DNA of 64,000 bases from the NCBI GenBank assembly GCA_022457155.1, contig JAJGOT010000241.1:418501-482500 (forward strand). Direction: 5' to 3'. Positions 38,601-51,686 of the stretch are shown here, piece after piece (position 1 is the stretch's first letter; the number at the start of each line of letters is the position of its first letter). The notes below the pieces were generated by a model. The model searched no databases. It was not told the DNA's origin and saw only the letters and a program-made list of their open reading frames with translations. Origin of the DNA: Cladopsammia gracilis (Eukaryota > Cnidaria > Anthozoa > Scleractinia > Dendrophylliidae). The position numbers were made by a program, and so were the translations under genes.

Positions 38601-41600
38601 ATCGGAGATGTGGGCAACCGTTCCTACGTGGTAGAGGTCAACGGGAAACGTTATCGTCGAAACCGCAGGTGGTTAAGAGCAACTCCCGAGGAAACAAACG
38701 AGCCGACTGAGCTAACCGAGCAGACCGAGTTGCCGACTATATGAGTTGTCGCAAACATTAGTTCCGTCAACACCAATAGTTCCAGAGCCAGCTAGTCGTC
38801 CAACGCGCGAACATCACCCACCGCTGTGGCTTAAAGAGTGCCGAGGAACGAGACATTTTGACTTTGCCTCTTTTTGTTCATTTGTATTTACCTATGTTAT
38901 GCACTGTGACTTTGTTTCATACACAATAACCCTGAGGCATAGAAACATTTTCTAACACTTTGTTTTTTGTTGAAACTAAGGAAAGGAGATGTAACGAGTC
39001 TGCATACATGAAGTATTTAGCTTTCCCGCCGATTGTTGGCACGTGACCAGTCCTCGTGTGCGCGGCCATGTTGTTTATCAAGTAGGTCTGTTCTTGATTC
39101 AATACAGTTGATGTTTCGGTATCTGAGTACCTGTTTTCTTATCGTTGCATTGGGGAGAGGGGAGGGGGAATTGGGGGGGGGAGGGGAGGGGGAATTGGGG
39201 GGGGGAGGGGGGTCAGAAAGAGAAAGGAATCGTTGTGTAATTGGTTATTCCGTAAATAATACGACAATGAGTTATAACTCGTAATATTTTAAACAGTAAA
39301 TGGATTGCAAATTTTGGATCATGTGGCAGACTTGGTGGACATTTGTTTTTATACAATGAACTGAAAACTACGTGCTCTGTGATTGGTCGTTGCCTATATG
39401 ATCTATCAGAGTACAGACGCACGGCTGACGTCATAGAAAAACTGTTTGCTTTGTTTTGTCCAACCTGGCGCACAGTTTTGAAAATGTTTACGAGATTATT
39501 CTGGTTTGAGCAAGTGAAAGCATCGCAAATTGTTTAGCAGGAGCTATTTACGAGCAAGGAAAAGAAGAAACCAAGACGAAAAGTGTTCTTGGCGACTTGA
39601 AAAATACCTAAACTGAAACAAATCTTCGACAGTCGAGCGCTACGAGGCAAGTTCGTAATTTTACTCTTTTTAATTTTCTGTTCATCGTATAAAACAAATA
39701 GATTCCATTTGGCCGTGTGTCTGTTCAGTTATAGATTACAGAAAGACGTCAAAATGTGGTAACAAACATCAGTGACACACTCGCCTGCGGCTCCTGTGCC
39801 ACTTTTTTGTTCTTACCAAATTTTGACGTCATCTGTGATCTATAACTGAACAGACACACGGCCAAATGGAATCTATTTGTTAAATAGAAAACATATGGAT
39901 CTCGTAAGTGCAAACATACAACCAATTATTATTTTTTTACAAAACGTCGGCTAAAATTGTTAGCTACCGGGGAAATAAGGATAAGGAAACTAAAAAAAAA
40001 ACATGATGACTAAGCCACAAAAAATAATATGAAATGTTTTTGATTGTTACAGGAATAATAAGTTATATAATTCGGCTATGGCAGTTTCAAGCCAAGTTCC
40101 TATACTCTAACACATCCAAATCCCATTTTTTTGTAGTTGAGCCCTACTTACATTGTCTCCAGCTCAGTGTTATTGTCAAATATCCCTGGAGGTAACTCTT
40201 GAAACTCGTTCCCTTCCAACCACCTACGAAACGTAATTACAACCGCATAATGAAAAGTAGTTTTGGTCACAACTGAAATCCAGAAAAAGGATTAACTCGA
40301 AGATGCAAGCAATTTAAGCGTGAGAATCCTAGGGGATGCTTTTAATCACCTGTCAGTAATTAATAATAATGGAGATTTATATATCAGTGTTAGTATGTTT
40401 TTTATATGATCGCTTAGATCGCTACGATCGCTGCGATCGCTAAAAAAGGAAACGATAATTTGGAAACCAGTCTCCAGCGATCGTAGCGATCGCAGCGACA
40501 ACCTATCGCTGATATATGCTTTGCTTCTATCTCAGCGATCGCAGCGATCGTAACCAACAGGCTTTATGAACTTGTTATTCTTTGAATTAAGTTCCACTGG
40601 TGCAGTTTGGGTATTCGGTCTCACCCCATCCTCCGAAAATAAGTGCACTTTGTTTTCTTAAGATACTTACAGCGTCTTCAAGTGACGAGTTTTATCAAAA
40701 ATGCCTTGAGGCAAGTTAGTGAGATCGTTGTTAGACAAGAACCTACCAAAAGCAAAAAAATGTTCTTCCTAAATTACCTTAATTATTTATGTGTCTTTGC
40801 TTGTCATCAGGTAAGTTGAAGTAAATATTTTACCCGCTACCAATTTGCTGTCGGGTTCTCTCAAAGGCCAATAAGCAGTTGCAGTGCGAAAGTGCGCGCA
40901 ATATCGCTCGAGTCGGCTAAACTCAGGCGATATTGCGCTAGCTTGAGCATTATAACTGTTTAATAATTCAACACATTGATAACAAAAAACAGTTTCAAGA
41001 AAAAAGCATTGAGATATACAACCTTTCGTTCAGTAAAGTGGCTTACTGCAATATTTTACCTCGCGTCACTTCGTACATAACAAGCAGCGAATGAAAATAT
41101 ATTAAGCCAAAACAAATTGAGTCTTTTATACGGAGAACCTTCGTCTATGTAAGGAATGGGAAGAATAGTGACTACACGATTTAAACAGTAAAATGGCAGG
41201 GAATTCCTTATTGACAAGTCTTTCATGTCACAAAACGATCAATTCAGAATCAAAACAAATTGAACAAACACACGGCTACCTGGACAGAGCGGCGAAAATT
41301 CTAAAAAAATGCAGTGAGAACAGCGTAAGGACACAATAAACGTTTAAAACACCTGTAGTTGAGGTGGCATTGTTATATCCCTTCCATCAGCATTGTTTGA
41401 GTTAGTAGTTTATTGACCGTAAACTGCGTACCTGCTATAAGAAACGGAAAAAAACTACCATGCTCGCTCCATGTGCTCCCTACTTATAGCAACTTCCGCT
41501 GACCCGAAACATTGCATCACTTAGTCACTTAATCTCGTTCCCAGAACATTTTACAACATTCTCCCGGCCACTTAATCAACTTCAAATTTTGACTAAGGTA

Positions 41601-44600
41601 GAAAATTCATTTAGTCCAAAGTTTAATATTCTCAATTTCCCAGTTGGCGTCACCGACTCTCCGTCTTCATCCTTCTTCTCAAAAGCTTCCAATGGAAAGA
41701 GTAGTTGTAGGGGTCCGAGGAACTTGTTTCCATTGTTAGTTCTCACTTGTGCTTTTCGTTCCAGGCCATCTCTCCCCACAATTTGCTTTTCCACTATTGC
41801 TAACCTCCACTGAGCTCTTGGTTGTTTTTCCTTATCAAGGACATCTCCAACTTGCCGTGAGCAAACATCTGAACTTTTAGAGCCTTTGGGTTAGGTTCAC
41901 AAGATATTCTTGACACCACCGCCTTCAGAACTTCTTCATCATAGTCTCATGGTATTTGATTCGGCTTGACAATTCTTTGCTTCCTCTTGTTTCGTCGGCT
42001 GACTCAGAGTAGGTCTTTGTTTATTTCTTCCATATTTAGAACTGTTGTGATGTGAGCCGGTATCAAAAGAGGAAATGTGCTGGAGTAAGGGACTGTACAT
42101 CCTGGATATCTGGGTAGACATAGGTTAACTGCCTGCTATTCAAAACGCCCTCCATCTCAGTCACCACAGTCACCACCTCGGGTAGCGAAAGTGAAGCTCT
42201 GCCGTTTCACAGATTCAATTAACCTTCCGTAGAAGCCACCCCACTAAGGTTCTTACTGGGACTATAAATTGCCATTTCACTACATGATTGGACAGGTACC
42301 AAGTGTGACTTGACAATGATGTTATCGTCTGAGCAGCCTGCTTGAAGTTCGTTGCATTGTTGGAAATTAGTTTCTCTGGAATGCCTATCCTACTTGCAAA
42401 CCGTGTGAATGCTCATGTAAAGCCGGCTCCTGTTGACAAGTCTTCTGTGACTTCCAAATATACAGCTCTTACTAGGGTGCAGGTGAAAAGACATCCATAC
42501 ATTTTCATGTCGACTTTCCCTTTTTGTGCACATATAGTGGACCAGCAAAGTTTACTCCAACTGTGCTGCAAGCCTGCCCCAGTCGAACTCGAGAGTTCGT
42601 TATGGGCGGCAATACGAAATGCTGATAGCTGGGGCCTTCCATTCTTCTGCACACCTGGCAAGCTTTTGAAATCTTCCACACCTCTTTTCTTCCTTTAGGA
42701 CCTTTAGGGATCTAATATTGCTGACGTAGCTCAGTTAGAATGTCACAAACGCCACCAGGAAGAAGTTGGAGGTGCGCAGTAGTTACTTTCAAGCGAGTAA
42801 TATCACAAGTCCTTCACTATCGAACATAAACTGCAATTGGTGAAAAATGGCCGGTCCTTTCTTGTTTCACCTCCCCAATGGGTACTCAATTTCATCTCCA
42901 AAAGCCTTTGCTTGTATGGCCCTGATCCAGTAAGATTTCGCGACCGAAAGTTCGCCACTTGTGAGTTCACCATCTTTCCTCTTTTCTTCTTTATACATCT
43001 TACAATTTTGCATATGAATACATGGCTTTTCCTTGACTACCAGGACAGCAAAATCGGCCTTTTCTGCCGTTTGGGAGTTTTCCTCCTGCAGGATCTCAGT
43101 CTGATCTTACTTGGACTCTTTCACCCACTTTGGCCACTTGGACCTGGCCTCACTCAACCAGGGTGGGGGGGGGGGGGGGGGGGGGGAGCTCTACCATGAG
43201 GCTTCTCTTTCCATCTAACTCTTCACATGGGTACCCTTGCTCAAGACATCTGCAGGGTTCGAATCGGAGGGACAGTACTGTCATTCACGGGACGCTGTCA
43301 CAGAACACATGAGGTTACATCTACTTTTGACTCGGCGAAAAGTATGGTCTTGGAACTTGGAACCAGATCCTTTAATGTTTGTAACCATGCCTGTCACAGA
43401 TGATATCTGGCCTTTTCGTAGTGGATCATCCCATGGAAGTTTTCTCTTCCAGGCCTCCTCCATCAATTTTGTGCTTCTGAAGGGTTCAAAAATGTCCAAT
43501 GGATCAAATATTCTTCCAGCTGTAGCGAGACCAACTATCTTTATGACCACTGCTTTGTCATCCAGCTCTCTCACAGTCTTCTCCACTGAAAATGTCAATA
43601 CAACATTACTAGGATGCGGAAGCCAAACTACACCACAGAGTTTGACATTTTCTTGGTTGATCGCAGCTGTTCCTTGGGCTACAAACTCGTTCAGTTTCTG
43701 TGAGTTTGAGGCCCATTCACGAAGATTCACTCCAGCAGAATACAGCAACTCTTTGAAGTGCTTTTAATATGCAGCAGCTTCTTCGTCAGTCTCCCTTCCA
43801 CTCAGGAAATTTTTCTCATACATGGACCTTTTGATGTCTTCGGAAATAAGATTATATTCTTGCTTGTTCAAGTGATACTGCAATGTGGCCCCAAGCAAGA
43901 ATAGCGATGATGTTGTCCCAAAAGGTACCAAATAAACTTTGTTGCGTCTTTTTCATGTTTGTTGAGTTCCACTCGCAAGAAGGCTTTCTCGATATCTGCC
44001 TCATTAAGATTCCTGAAATGCCAGGGATTAGTGAAGGACCAACATGAAGACAATCATTCAAACTTGGAGTTCCTCCGACAACTTAGTTGAAAAGTCAAGT
44101 ACTATTCTACTATCTTGGTGGTGGGATTGTCCTCCCTAATTACAGGCAAATGTGGGATATAATGCACTGTTCCCCTTTTCTTCCTTTCTTTCTTTCTTTT
44201 ATTTATTTATTTTGTTGAATATTTATTCAGGAGTATCTGATTTAGCATACACAGCTAGTTTAAACAGAGCCCTGACTAAATTAACAATTTAAACAACTAA
44301 TACTAGATAATACGGTACTTTCAAATTTACGGAACTGAAATAGGGGTCGAGGGTTGTCCAGCCTTTCTATTAATCCTTGTTGCAGCTGATCCTTGATAAT
44401 GTGACCATATGCCTTCAGATGCTCAGGATTTTTTCAGCCTCTTCTTAGATACTCCAAAGTTCGTAGGTGACCACTGCTCTCCCTAATCACCATGGTAACC
44501 GCACAACATATCTACCTTTCTCAGTATCAAAGAACACAGTTTCATTGAACCTTGTTAATGCTTCATCATCTGCATTGGAAATCCCTGAGATGCCAAGGAA

Positions 44601-47600
44601 TTGAGTTCCCAGAACTTTTGGAGGATTTTCTCCAACTTCAAATTCAAATTTTTAGACGTCGAAGTACGAGCTGATTCGATCGTTGTTGCTTACAAACTCG
44701 CTCATTTTAGTTCTTACAGCCGTAATGGCGAGATCGTAACTTCAATTCGCATAACACAAAGATCAGAAAATTTTTCTGAGGAAATACAGTCGATCCCATT
44801 AACGTTGTTCAAGAAAAAAAGACGTTTACAAGTTAACAAAAGTCACGTGCCTCATTAACATTCAAATTACGCGCGTGTGGAAACTGAATTATTCCATTGG
44901 AACGTGCAGTTGAACACATGTGTAGAAAATAGCCACGGCGGGAAGTTCAAAACAGTTTTTAAACTGTTTAGAAGTACGCGTTTTGGATGAAAAGAAAAAA
45001 AATAGTTACCTAACAAGAAGAATAACTAATTTCCCAGTTCTGGAAAGCGTCGAAGAATTCCGTTCGAAACTAGCTCACATTCTGCCAGATTTGGCGGATA
45101 AGCTTATGAAAAAATGTCAAATTGGCTATATTCTAACCAGAAACAAAAAAAATTCAATAGTATCCTCAAACGATTTGGAGGTTGCATATAAACCCATATG
45201 TACCTTCTTATGTGTAAATCCAAGCCTATGCACAGTTCTGCACAATGTTTGTGGACTAAAAGCGGAGCCGGTTGCATGAAATATTTTCGATGCTATTTCA
45301 TTTAATTGCATTTCTGGATGTTCTAAAAGACACTCCATGATCATGTACTCTTCGTGCGGAAAAAGACAAGTTTTCTCAGGTGGACGACCGATCGGCCAAG
45401 GCTTTACATCGCCGTTAGCATAGAAGTTAGCACAAGTGCGTTTAACTGTCATTGGACTTACAAAGAGATTAGTAGCTATCTCCTGGTACGTTTTTGCATA
45501 AAACAAGTGTTGATATATTATTCTCCACCTCAAATCGTCGGAAAAAGGACGAGGCATCTTTGAATATCAACGACTTTTCGCCGTGTTATTATTGCGTGTT
45601 ATTATGCAAATTCAAAGTCCCGCGCGAGGAAATTGAATATTTAATTGTTTTGTTAACTTGTAAACTTCTTTTTTTCTTAAACAACGTTAATGGGATCGAC
45701 TGCATCGAGTCTATATCATATTCTAGAACTTATTACTGTAAGGCTTTTTTCTGAAAATTGTGCTCCTTCATTCACTCCGTGTCAAGCGGTTGCAACTTTG
45801 AACCAGCATTCATTCTGCTTCGCCAAGCACCCTTGCGACACAATGTAAAAAATTCGCGCCTTTTTTGTCCCATCATGTGATCAATGATTTTTCTATTTTC
45901 TTTTCTTATCTTTTTTCCTATATTTTAACAGTTCACGCATTTTTTGTCCCAAAGATACGAAATTGCAGGCAACGATCATTTTCACTTTCCTTCAAAATGC
46001 AGCATTTACCAACATCGCCGAGCGCTATGTCCATATTTGGGTAGTGTATCAATGTGTTGAATTATAACACACCTGAGAGCTTCTGCTCTCAGAATTTGTG
46101 CCCCAGATAAAAATCTGGATGCAATTTAGTGATGTGTTTGCAAAAAGTTGATTTCCAATGCTCAATACCTGTACAGTTGAACCTCGTATAGCAATATGCA
46201 TGTACACCAAGGGACATAGCTCGAAAAAGTGTTCGTATCATGGAGCTGTTCATAATTAATGTAGTTAGTCAGAATATTTATTGATGTTGCCAAGGCCAAG
46301 CAAGACTGCCCGGAACATAGGAGTACGTATAGATATGTTCGTAAGGATATGTTTGATAGTGTGTATAGTTATTAGATGTAGTAAAGAGAAGCTTATTTGG
46401 CATTACGAACAGTTCAGTTTATTGGAGAGAGAACCAAATTAATACCTACTCTTCCTATGTTTTACGAGCATTTAGCATCAAACTCCCGACTTATACTGTA
46501 AAATACCGTTTATAAGTCCTCGGCTTATAAGCCCACCCGGTTATAGGACCATCAAATGAATGGGTTAGTTTCTAGAGAAACTGTGGTGCTGCGTCGGTGG
46601 GGGGTGAAGCACAAGAATTTGGTTTTATCGACTGAGTCGATAAGGTAAATTAGCCACCGTAAAAAGATTCGAGAAAGCTGACTTTTCGAGCGCTAGCCCT
46701 TCGTCGGAGCGAATCAAGGGATTGTGGGTAGTGTGTGGTTATATAGTGGGTGGAGTTTCGCTATTGGTGGAAATTTGGTGACGTGAAAAACAAATGTAAA
46801 TTAGTTGAATGAAAAGCGTTCGTATAGGACCATCAGTTTGGTAACAACATTATTCCGGTTAAACCCCCTTCCTATATTAAAACTTTAAACTTTCATTCAA
46901 ATAGTTCCTTACTCACTGCACTATATCTTATATCCTAAGTTATACTAGCTCCTTCTTTTTAAGCCAGCCTTCTTCGGCGATAAATAAAGACAATTGTATT
47001 AGTTTCTCAAACGATCCATGACATATGGTAAATATGGTATGAGCGCACTATGCTTATCGTCAAAATATCTTAAAAGGACTTAAAATCAGAACTTTCGATA
47101 ACCAAACAAAATTCTTACTATCTAGTGTGAACCGACTATGCTTATCGTCAAAATCTGTCCGTTAAGAACTTGCATTATACAAAATCGCGCTTGGCTTTGA
47201 GCCGAGCCAGCACGATTTAATTAACTAAAACGACGCTTCTTTATCACAATAAAAAACATAAGAAATTGTATAAGCCCAGGGCTTACAAGCGGCCTTCTGC
47301 GGTATGTGTGCATGGATATAGGTACTAGGGGAGGGGTGAGGGGTAGATGTCAACCCCTTAAGGTTTTTAAGAGCATTTACTGTTAGAACATGTAGTCTTC
47401 AGTAGCTGTTCGTTTATCCTTGGGATACATTTTGGCAAATATTGCGGAGAATTGGGTGCTTTGGTAACGAAATATAACTTCATGACTAGCATGAGGTCCA
47501 ACCATTTTTGATCATGAAAAAAAAAAAGCGAAACAGCTTGGCACCGATCCAGTTATTAACCCATTGAGGACGGTACCGGCCAAAATCGTTCTTAAAGGAA

Positions 47601-50600
47601 CGATAAGACTACACTGTTTTGAAAAATTGCAACTTTCTCAATCGTGCGAACATTGCAGTTGTGAGCATTGACTAGAAAGTCCTTCAAATTGAGATACCCA
47701 ATTAACACAAAAAAGTCACCGGTTTTCTTAGAATATCAGCGTTTGAATTTGGAGAAGAACAAACATGACCGTTTTTAACGTCATAGAAAAACAACAAAAA
47801 TCACGTTTTTGCCTTCCTTTTTTATTGAAATCATCGTTGCAAACCCAGAAGTCAACATTCACAGCAAAATTCAGTCCTAGTCCTACCTTAGAAGTGACTT
47901 TTTTGGCTCTTATTCGTTGCCGGGCCGAGCTACAGCCTCTCGTCCTAGTGCATACTGACCTTGCCGCGATTTTCAACATCACCACCGCACTGTATGCTGG
48001 GAAATAGCCACAATTTTTGACAGCGTTCGTTGCGTCCTCCGCACATTTCATATTTATACTAAGTCCACAGCCACTCCGACCCACCGACGAAATTTCGCGC
48101 TTGTTGTGTTCTTCAGTGGTCGCAACTTCCAAAATATGCCGTGGTAGGTCGAGAAATTCATCCAGAGTCGAGTCCCAAGGCTACTTCATTGCTGGGCGGC
48201 CATTTTTCCAGTTCAACGAGCAACGAGCCAAATTCGTAAACGGAGTATAACACCTAACTCGCTTCATTGAGAAAGTGGACCTGAACTACCTTCAAGCTTA
48301 ATGATGCTATCAGCCAGCTACTAAAGATGAAAAATGGCTATAAACTTACCAAAAATCGCAGATGCATCATTCAGTCTTTATCGCAATTTAACGAAGCAAA
48401 ATGACAACGTCACAATGACGTTTCTAGTAAACTCGAGGCTTCAGTGTTTTAGAACAGCAGCACTTTCCATGGTAAGCCCAAATATGGAGCCACGAAATCC
48501 TATGGGGCGTCAGTGTATGCAGAAAATCGCTCAAAAAAGTAAATAGTCACCGTCGTCAATGGGTTAAACTATATTATCTATTTAGTTATTTCATTCTACT
48601 TTCATTTTTTTGTTGTTGTAAAAATCATTTAACCGCTAGTTGTCAAAGAAATCATCAAAGTCAAAGTCCAAGTGTTCGCCACTTCAAAAAAATCCACGTA
48701 TATGTCGGGCGCTCATTTACGCTCATCCTAAATTTGAACAACTGGGTCCAGATGTAAATCGATTAGGGTTTTTGTCAATTTACTTACAGCCCCCATTGCA
48801 ATTGGTATTCCTCGCTTTCAAACTCTTCTGGAACCGACAAGCTCGCAATCCAGTCCTTTTGAGGATGCCTAACCAAACAAAATTAAAAAATGATGGCAAC
48901 TGCTAGTTTGAGGTCACATTCACTGAAGGAGTTTCGCGCATAATGCTGATTATTAATACAAAGTATACCCACACCTATATTTCAATGCAAACATAAAATG
49001 GAAAAATATAAAAAACAATGATTGTTTTATCGACAGTCTAAAATTGCACTTGAAAAACCATTTAGAATCCGATGGCTGCATGATATTCATCAGGAATAGA
49101 CCGTTAAAACCATGTCCGAGAAATGTGATATATCCGTTGTCAGAACGTCCTTAAAAATGCAGTGATTTGAAGATTGCTGACGATTTCTGTCCGATCATTT
49201 TTACGTTAGTGCCAATACCTTCAAAACGAGAGCGAATTTCCAAAATGCCCTATACGTTTTCAAAGACGAACTATTAAAGAAGGAATGTCCAAAACAATTC
49301 ACCATTGCACGAAGAGTTATCGAGTTTAGTATTCGATAGTATTCAGATAGTGGAGAGCGAACGAAAAGCCGGTTACGCAGTTTAGTTATCCTACCCGAAA
49401 TGAGAACGTGAAAAGCCCAAAAGCGACTACGAAGGTAGCTGTACCTACCTTGGTGGGAGACGACAAGTAGCAAGTCTGGGAACATGTTTCATATTTCGTT
49501 TTCGCACTAGCTCTCCGCTTTGCCACTTGCATAGGGTACTCGCGCGACACTAAAAGATCACAGGCCCGTTCACCGAGCCTAAGAAGAAATATCTTTCCCC
49601 ATCGCGCAAATGTAGCGACACACCGGTTCTTAAGAGCGGGTGTCTGTAAAGATTTCGAATTTCTTTTCATTTTACCAAAAGAACCAATTTAGTGACCTAT
49701 TTTTGAAAATGGGATTAAAAGGTTTGATTTCCTTTATTACATTTTTCAAAATTTCGGGGAGTCGAAAATTAGCCTTTTGAGTCCGCAGGTGCTTTCATGG
49801 ACCATTGAATTTTGGCCATTTTGAACCATTTTCACACGCTCCTGTTATCGCAACATTCAGTGTCCTACAATGCCTTTTACATAGTGAATTAAACATCTTT
49901 TTAACTTTATTTTGAAATAAAATTTCGCGGGAAATGTTAATTTTAAAAATAATTTTGGTCTTGAGTAAAAAAAAGTAAAACGAAATCAAACCTTTTCGAA
50001 AAAAGATCACTAAATAAGTTCTTTTGGTAAATAAACAGAAATTCGAAATTTCGCCTCTGTCCTCGGATTCTCGATATTTACAGACATCCACTCTTAAAAA
50101 TTCACCGAACGAAACACGAGAAAATCTGCGGTTAATTTTGCTCATTTTTGCTTTGCTTCATTTTCGTTTAACACGTGCAAAATTACTAAAGCCCGCTTCT
50201 TCAGCGCTTACATAAAATTACAAGGAGCCACGCCACCTTAACCATTAAGGTTTTCTCCGTTATATTCGTTTGTCCTTTTGACACATTTTGGTAAAGTTTG
50301 GCGATAACTGGTTGATATGGTAACACGATATGACGTCATTAGTAGCATAAAGTCAAGCCATTTTTGAATTAAAATGCGTGTTTTTCACCTTTTTTTTCGG
50401 TGAAAAAAACATATAAAATGCTACCAAAAGCAGCATGTTTTATGTTTAATTGTATCATATTTTGTTTAATTGTTTAATTGGCCATTTGCACGATGACGTC
50501 ATATGACTACAACTACCAGAATCCTTCAGTTTTTTGTTTTGTAGTGCAAATTAGGGCTATTGTTATTTAAACCTCACTGGGATTACAAAATTTAAATAAG

Positions 50601-51403
50601 AAAGGAAAAACGAAATGAATTCTGGTAGTTGTAGTCAAATGACGCCATCGTGCAAATGGCCTATTGTATCAATTTTCACATTTTCCCGATAATGTTGAAT
50701 TTTTAGTAAAATCCAAGATGGCGACCATATTGTCGGCCATTTTGGATGACGTCACTGATCCCCAGCAGCGCTACAACCCATAATATTTACCTTATCTTGT
50801 AAAGCACATCACAAGCGCTCTATTAGATGTAAAATATTTTCGAAATATCGTAACACCGCAAAAACTCAAGGGGGGTGGAGGTTGGCACAACCCCCCCCCC
50901 CTTGTACCACGGTAGGGGTATAAGTTTGTGTACGTCCGAGGGTCAAAGCGTCTTTAACGTCTGAGATGCGATTCCATGTAGTGACTCAGAAACTTCGCGG
51001 GAAATAAGAAAATCCCTACGTTAAGAAGAGGTACGACTTCTATGATTTCGCCTTCAAAATATCATAAGCAGCTTATAAATGCAGCTTATAAATACTTATG
51101 CGATTGATTGTTGAGTCATGCAAAATAATAAATTCGCATACCTTCGGAATAACAACACATTTCTATTTTTGACGTGTTTTCACTTGAAAGCCAGGGCAAT
51201 AGGCTATCACATTAAAGTTTTTTCAAGACATTTTCCACTATCATCTGCTTGAGTATAGCCTTGATTGTTGATTAAGAAGAATTTTACTCACAGTTTGCCT
51301 AGCAAAGGATTGTGATAAAACATATCTCGAGGCAAGAACTTCAGCTGATTGTCGTTCAAGTTCCTGCAAATAAATAAGTAAATAAACAAACACATAACTA
51401 TAT

Positions 51404-51487
<84 letters not shown>

Positions 51488-51652
51488 GAGGTTAAGTCTA
51501 CCTTGGCATAAAGTGCTCAATGCTGCGGTAGCAGAGCTTAGTATACGTAAGTTGAAGGATTAAAGAGGACGCATCGATTCTCTATGACTCTGAGTTTCGC
51601 GCCTAAGCGGTCACAGAGAATCGACGCGTCCTCTTTAATCCTTCAACTTACG

Positions 51653-51686
<34 letters not shown>

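Larger units (their letters stand above)
35141..39149 (+). mobile_element. Gypsy-type LTR retrotransposon, degenerate
   Basis: The element is bounded by two similar LTRs starting TGTAACGAGT and is flanked by TTGGG on both sides (35136-35140 and 39150-39154), a perfect 5-bp duplication. The order is LTR, primer-binding site, short gag remnant, protease, RT, RNase H, integrase, polypurine tract, LTR, which is the Gypsy order. Most of the gag C-terminus is deleted. The reading frame is broken by several stops and at least three frameshifts, so it cannot make functional proteins. It lies on the plus strand inside an intron of the minus-strand receptor. Confidence 0.9.

Noticed and set aside
46170..46190. 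pogo/Tigger-type terminal repeat CAGTTGAACCTCG
   Set aside because: Only one end was found and no matching complement downstream.
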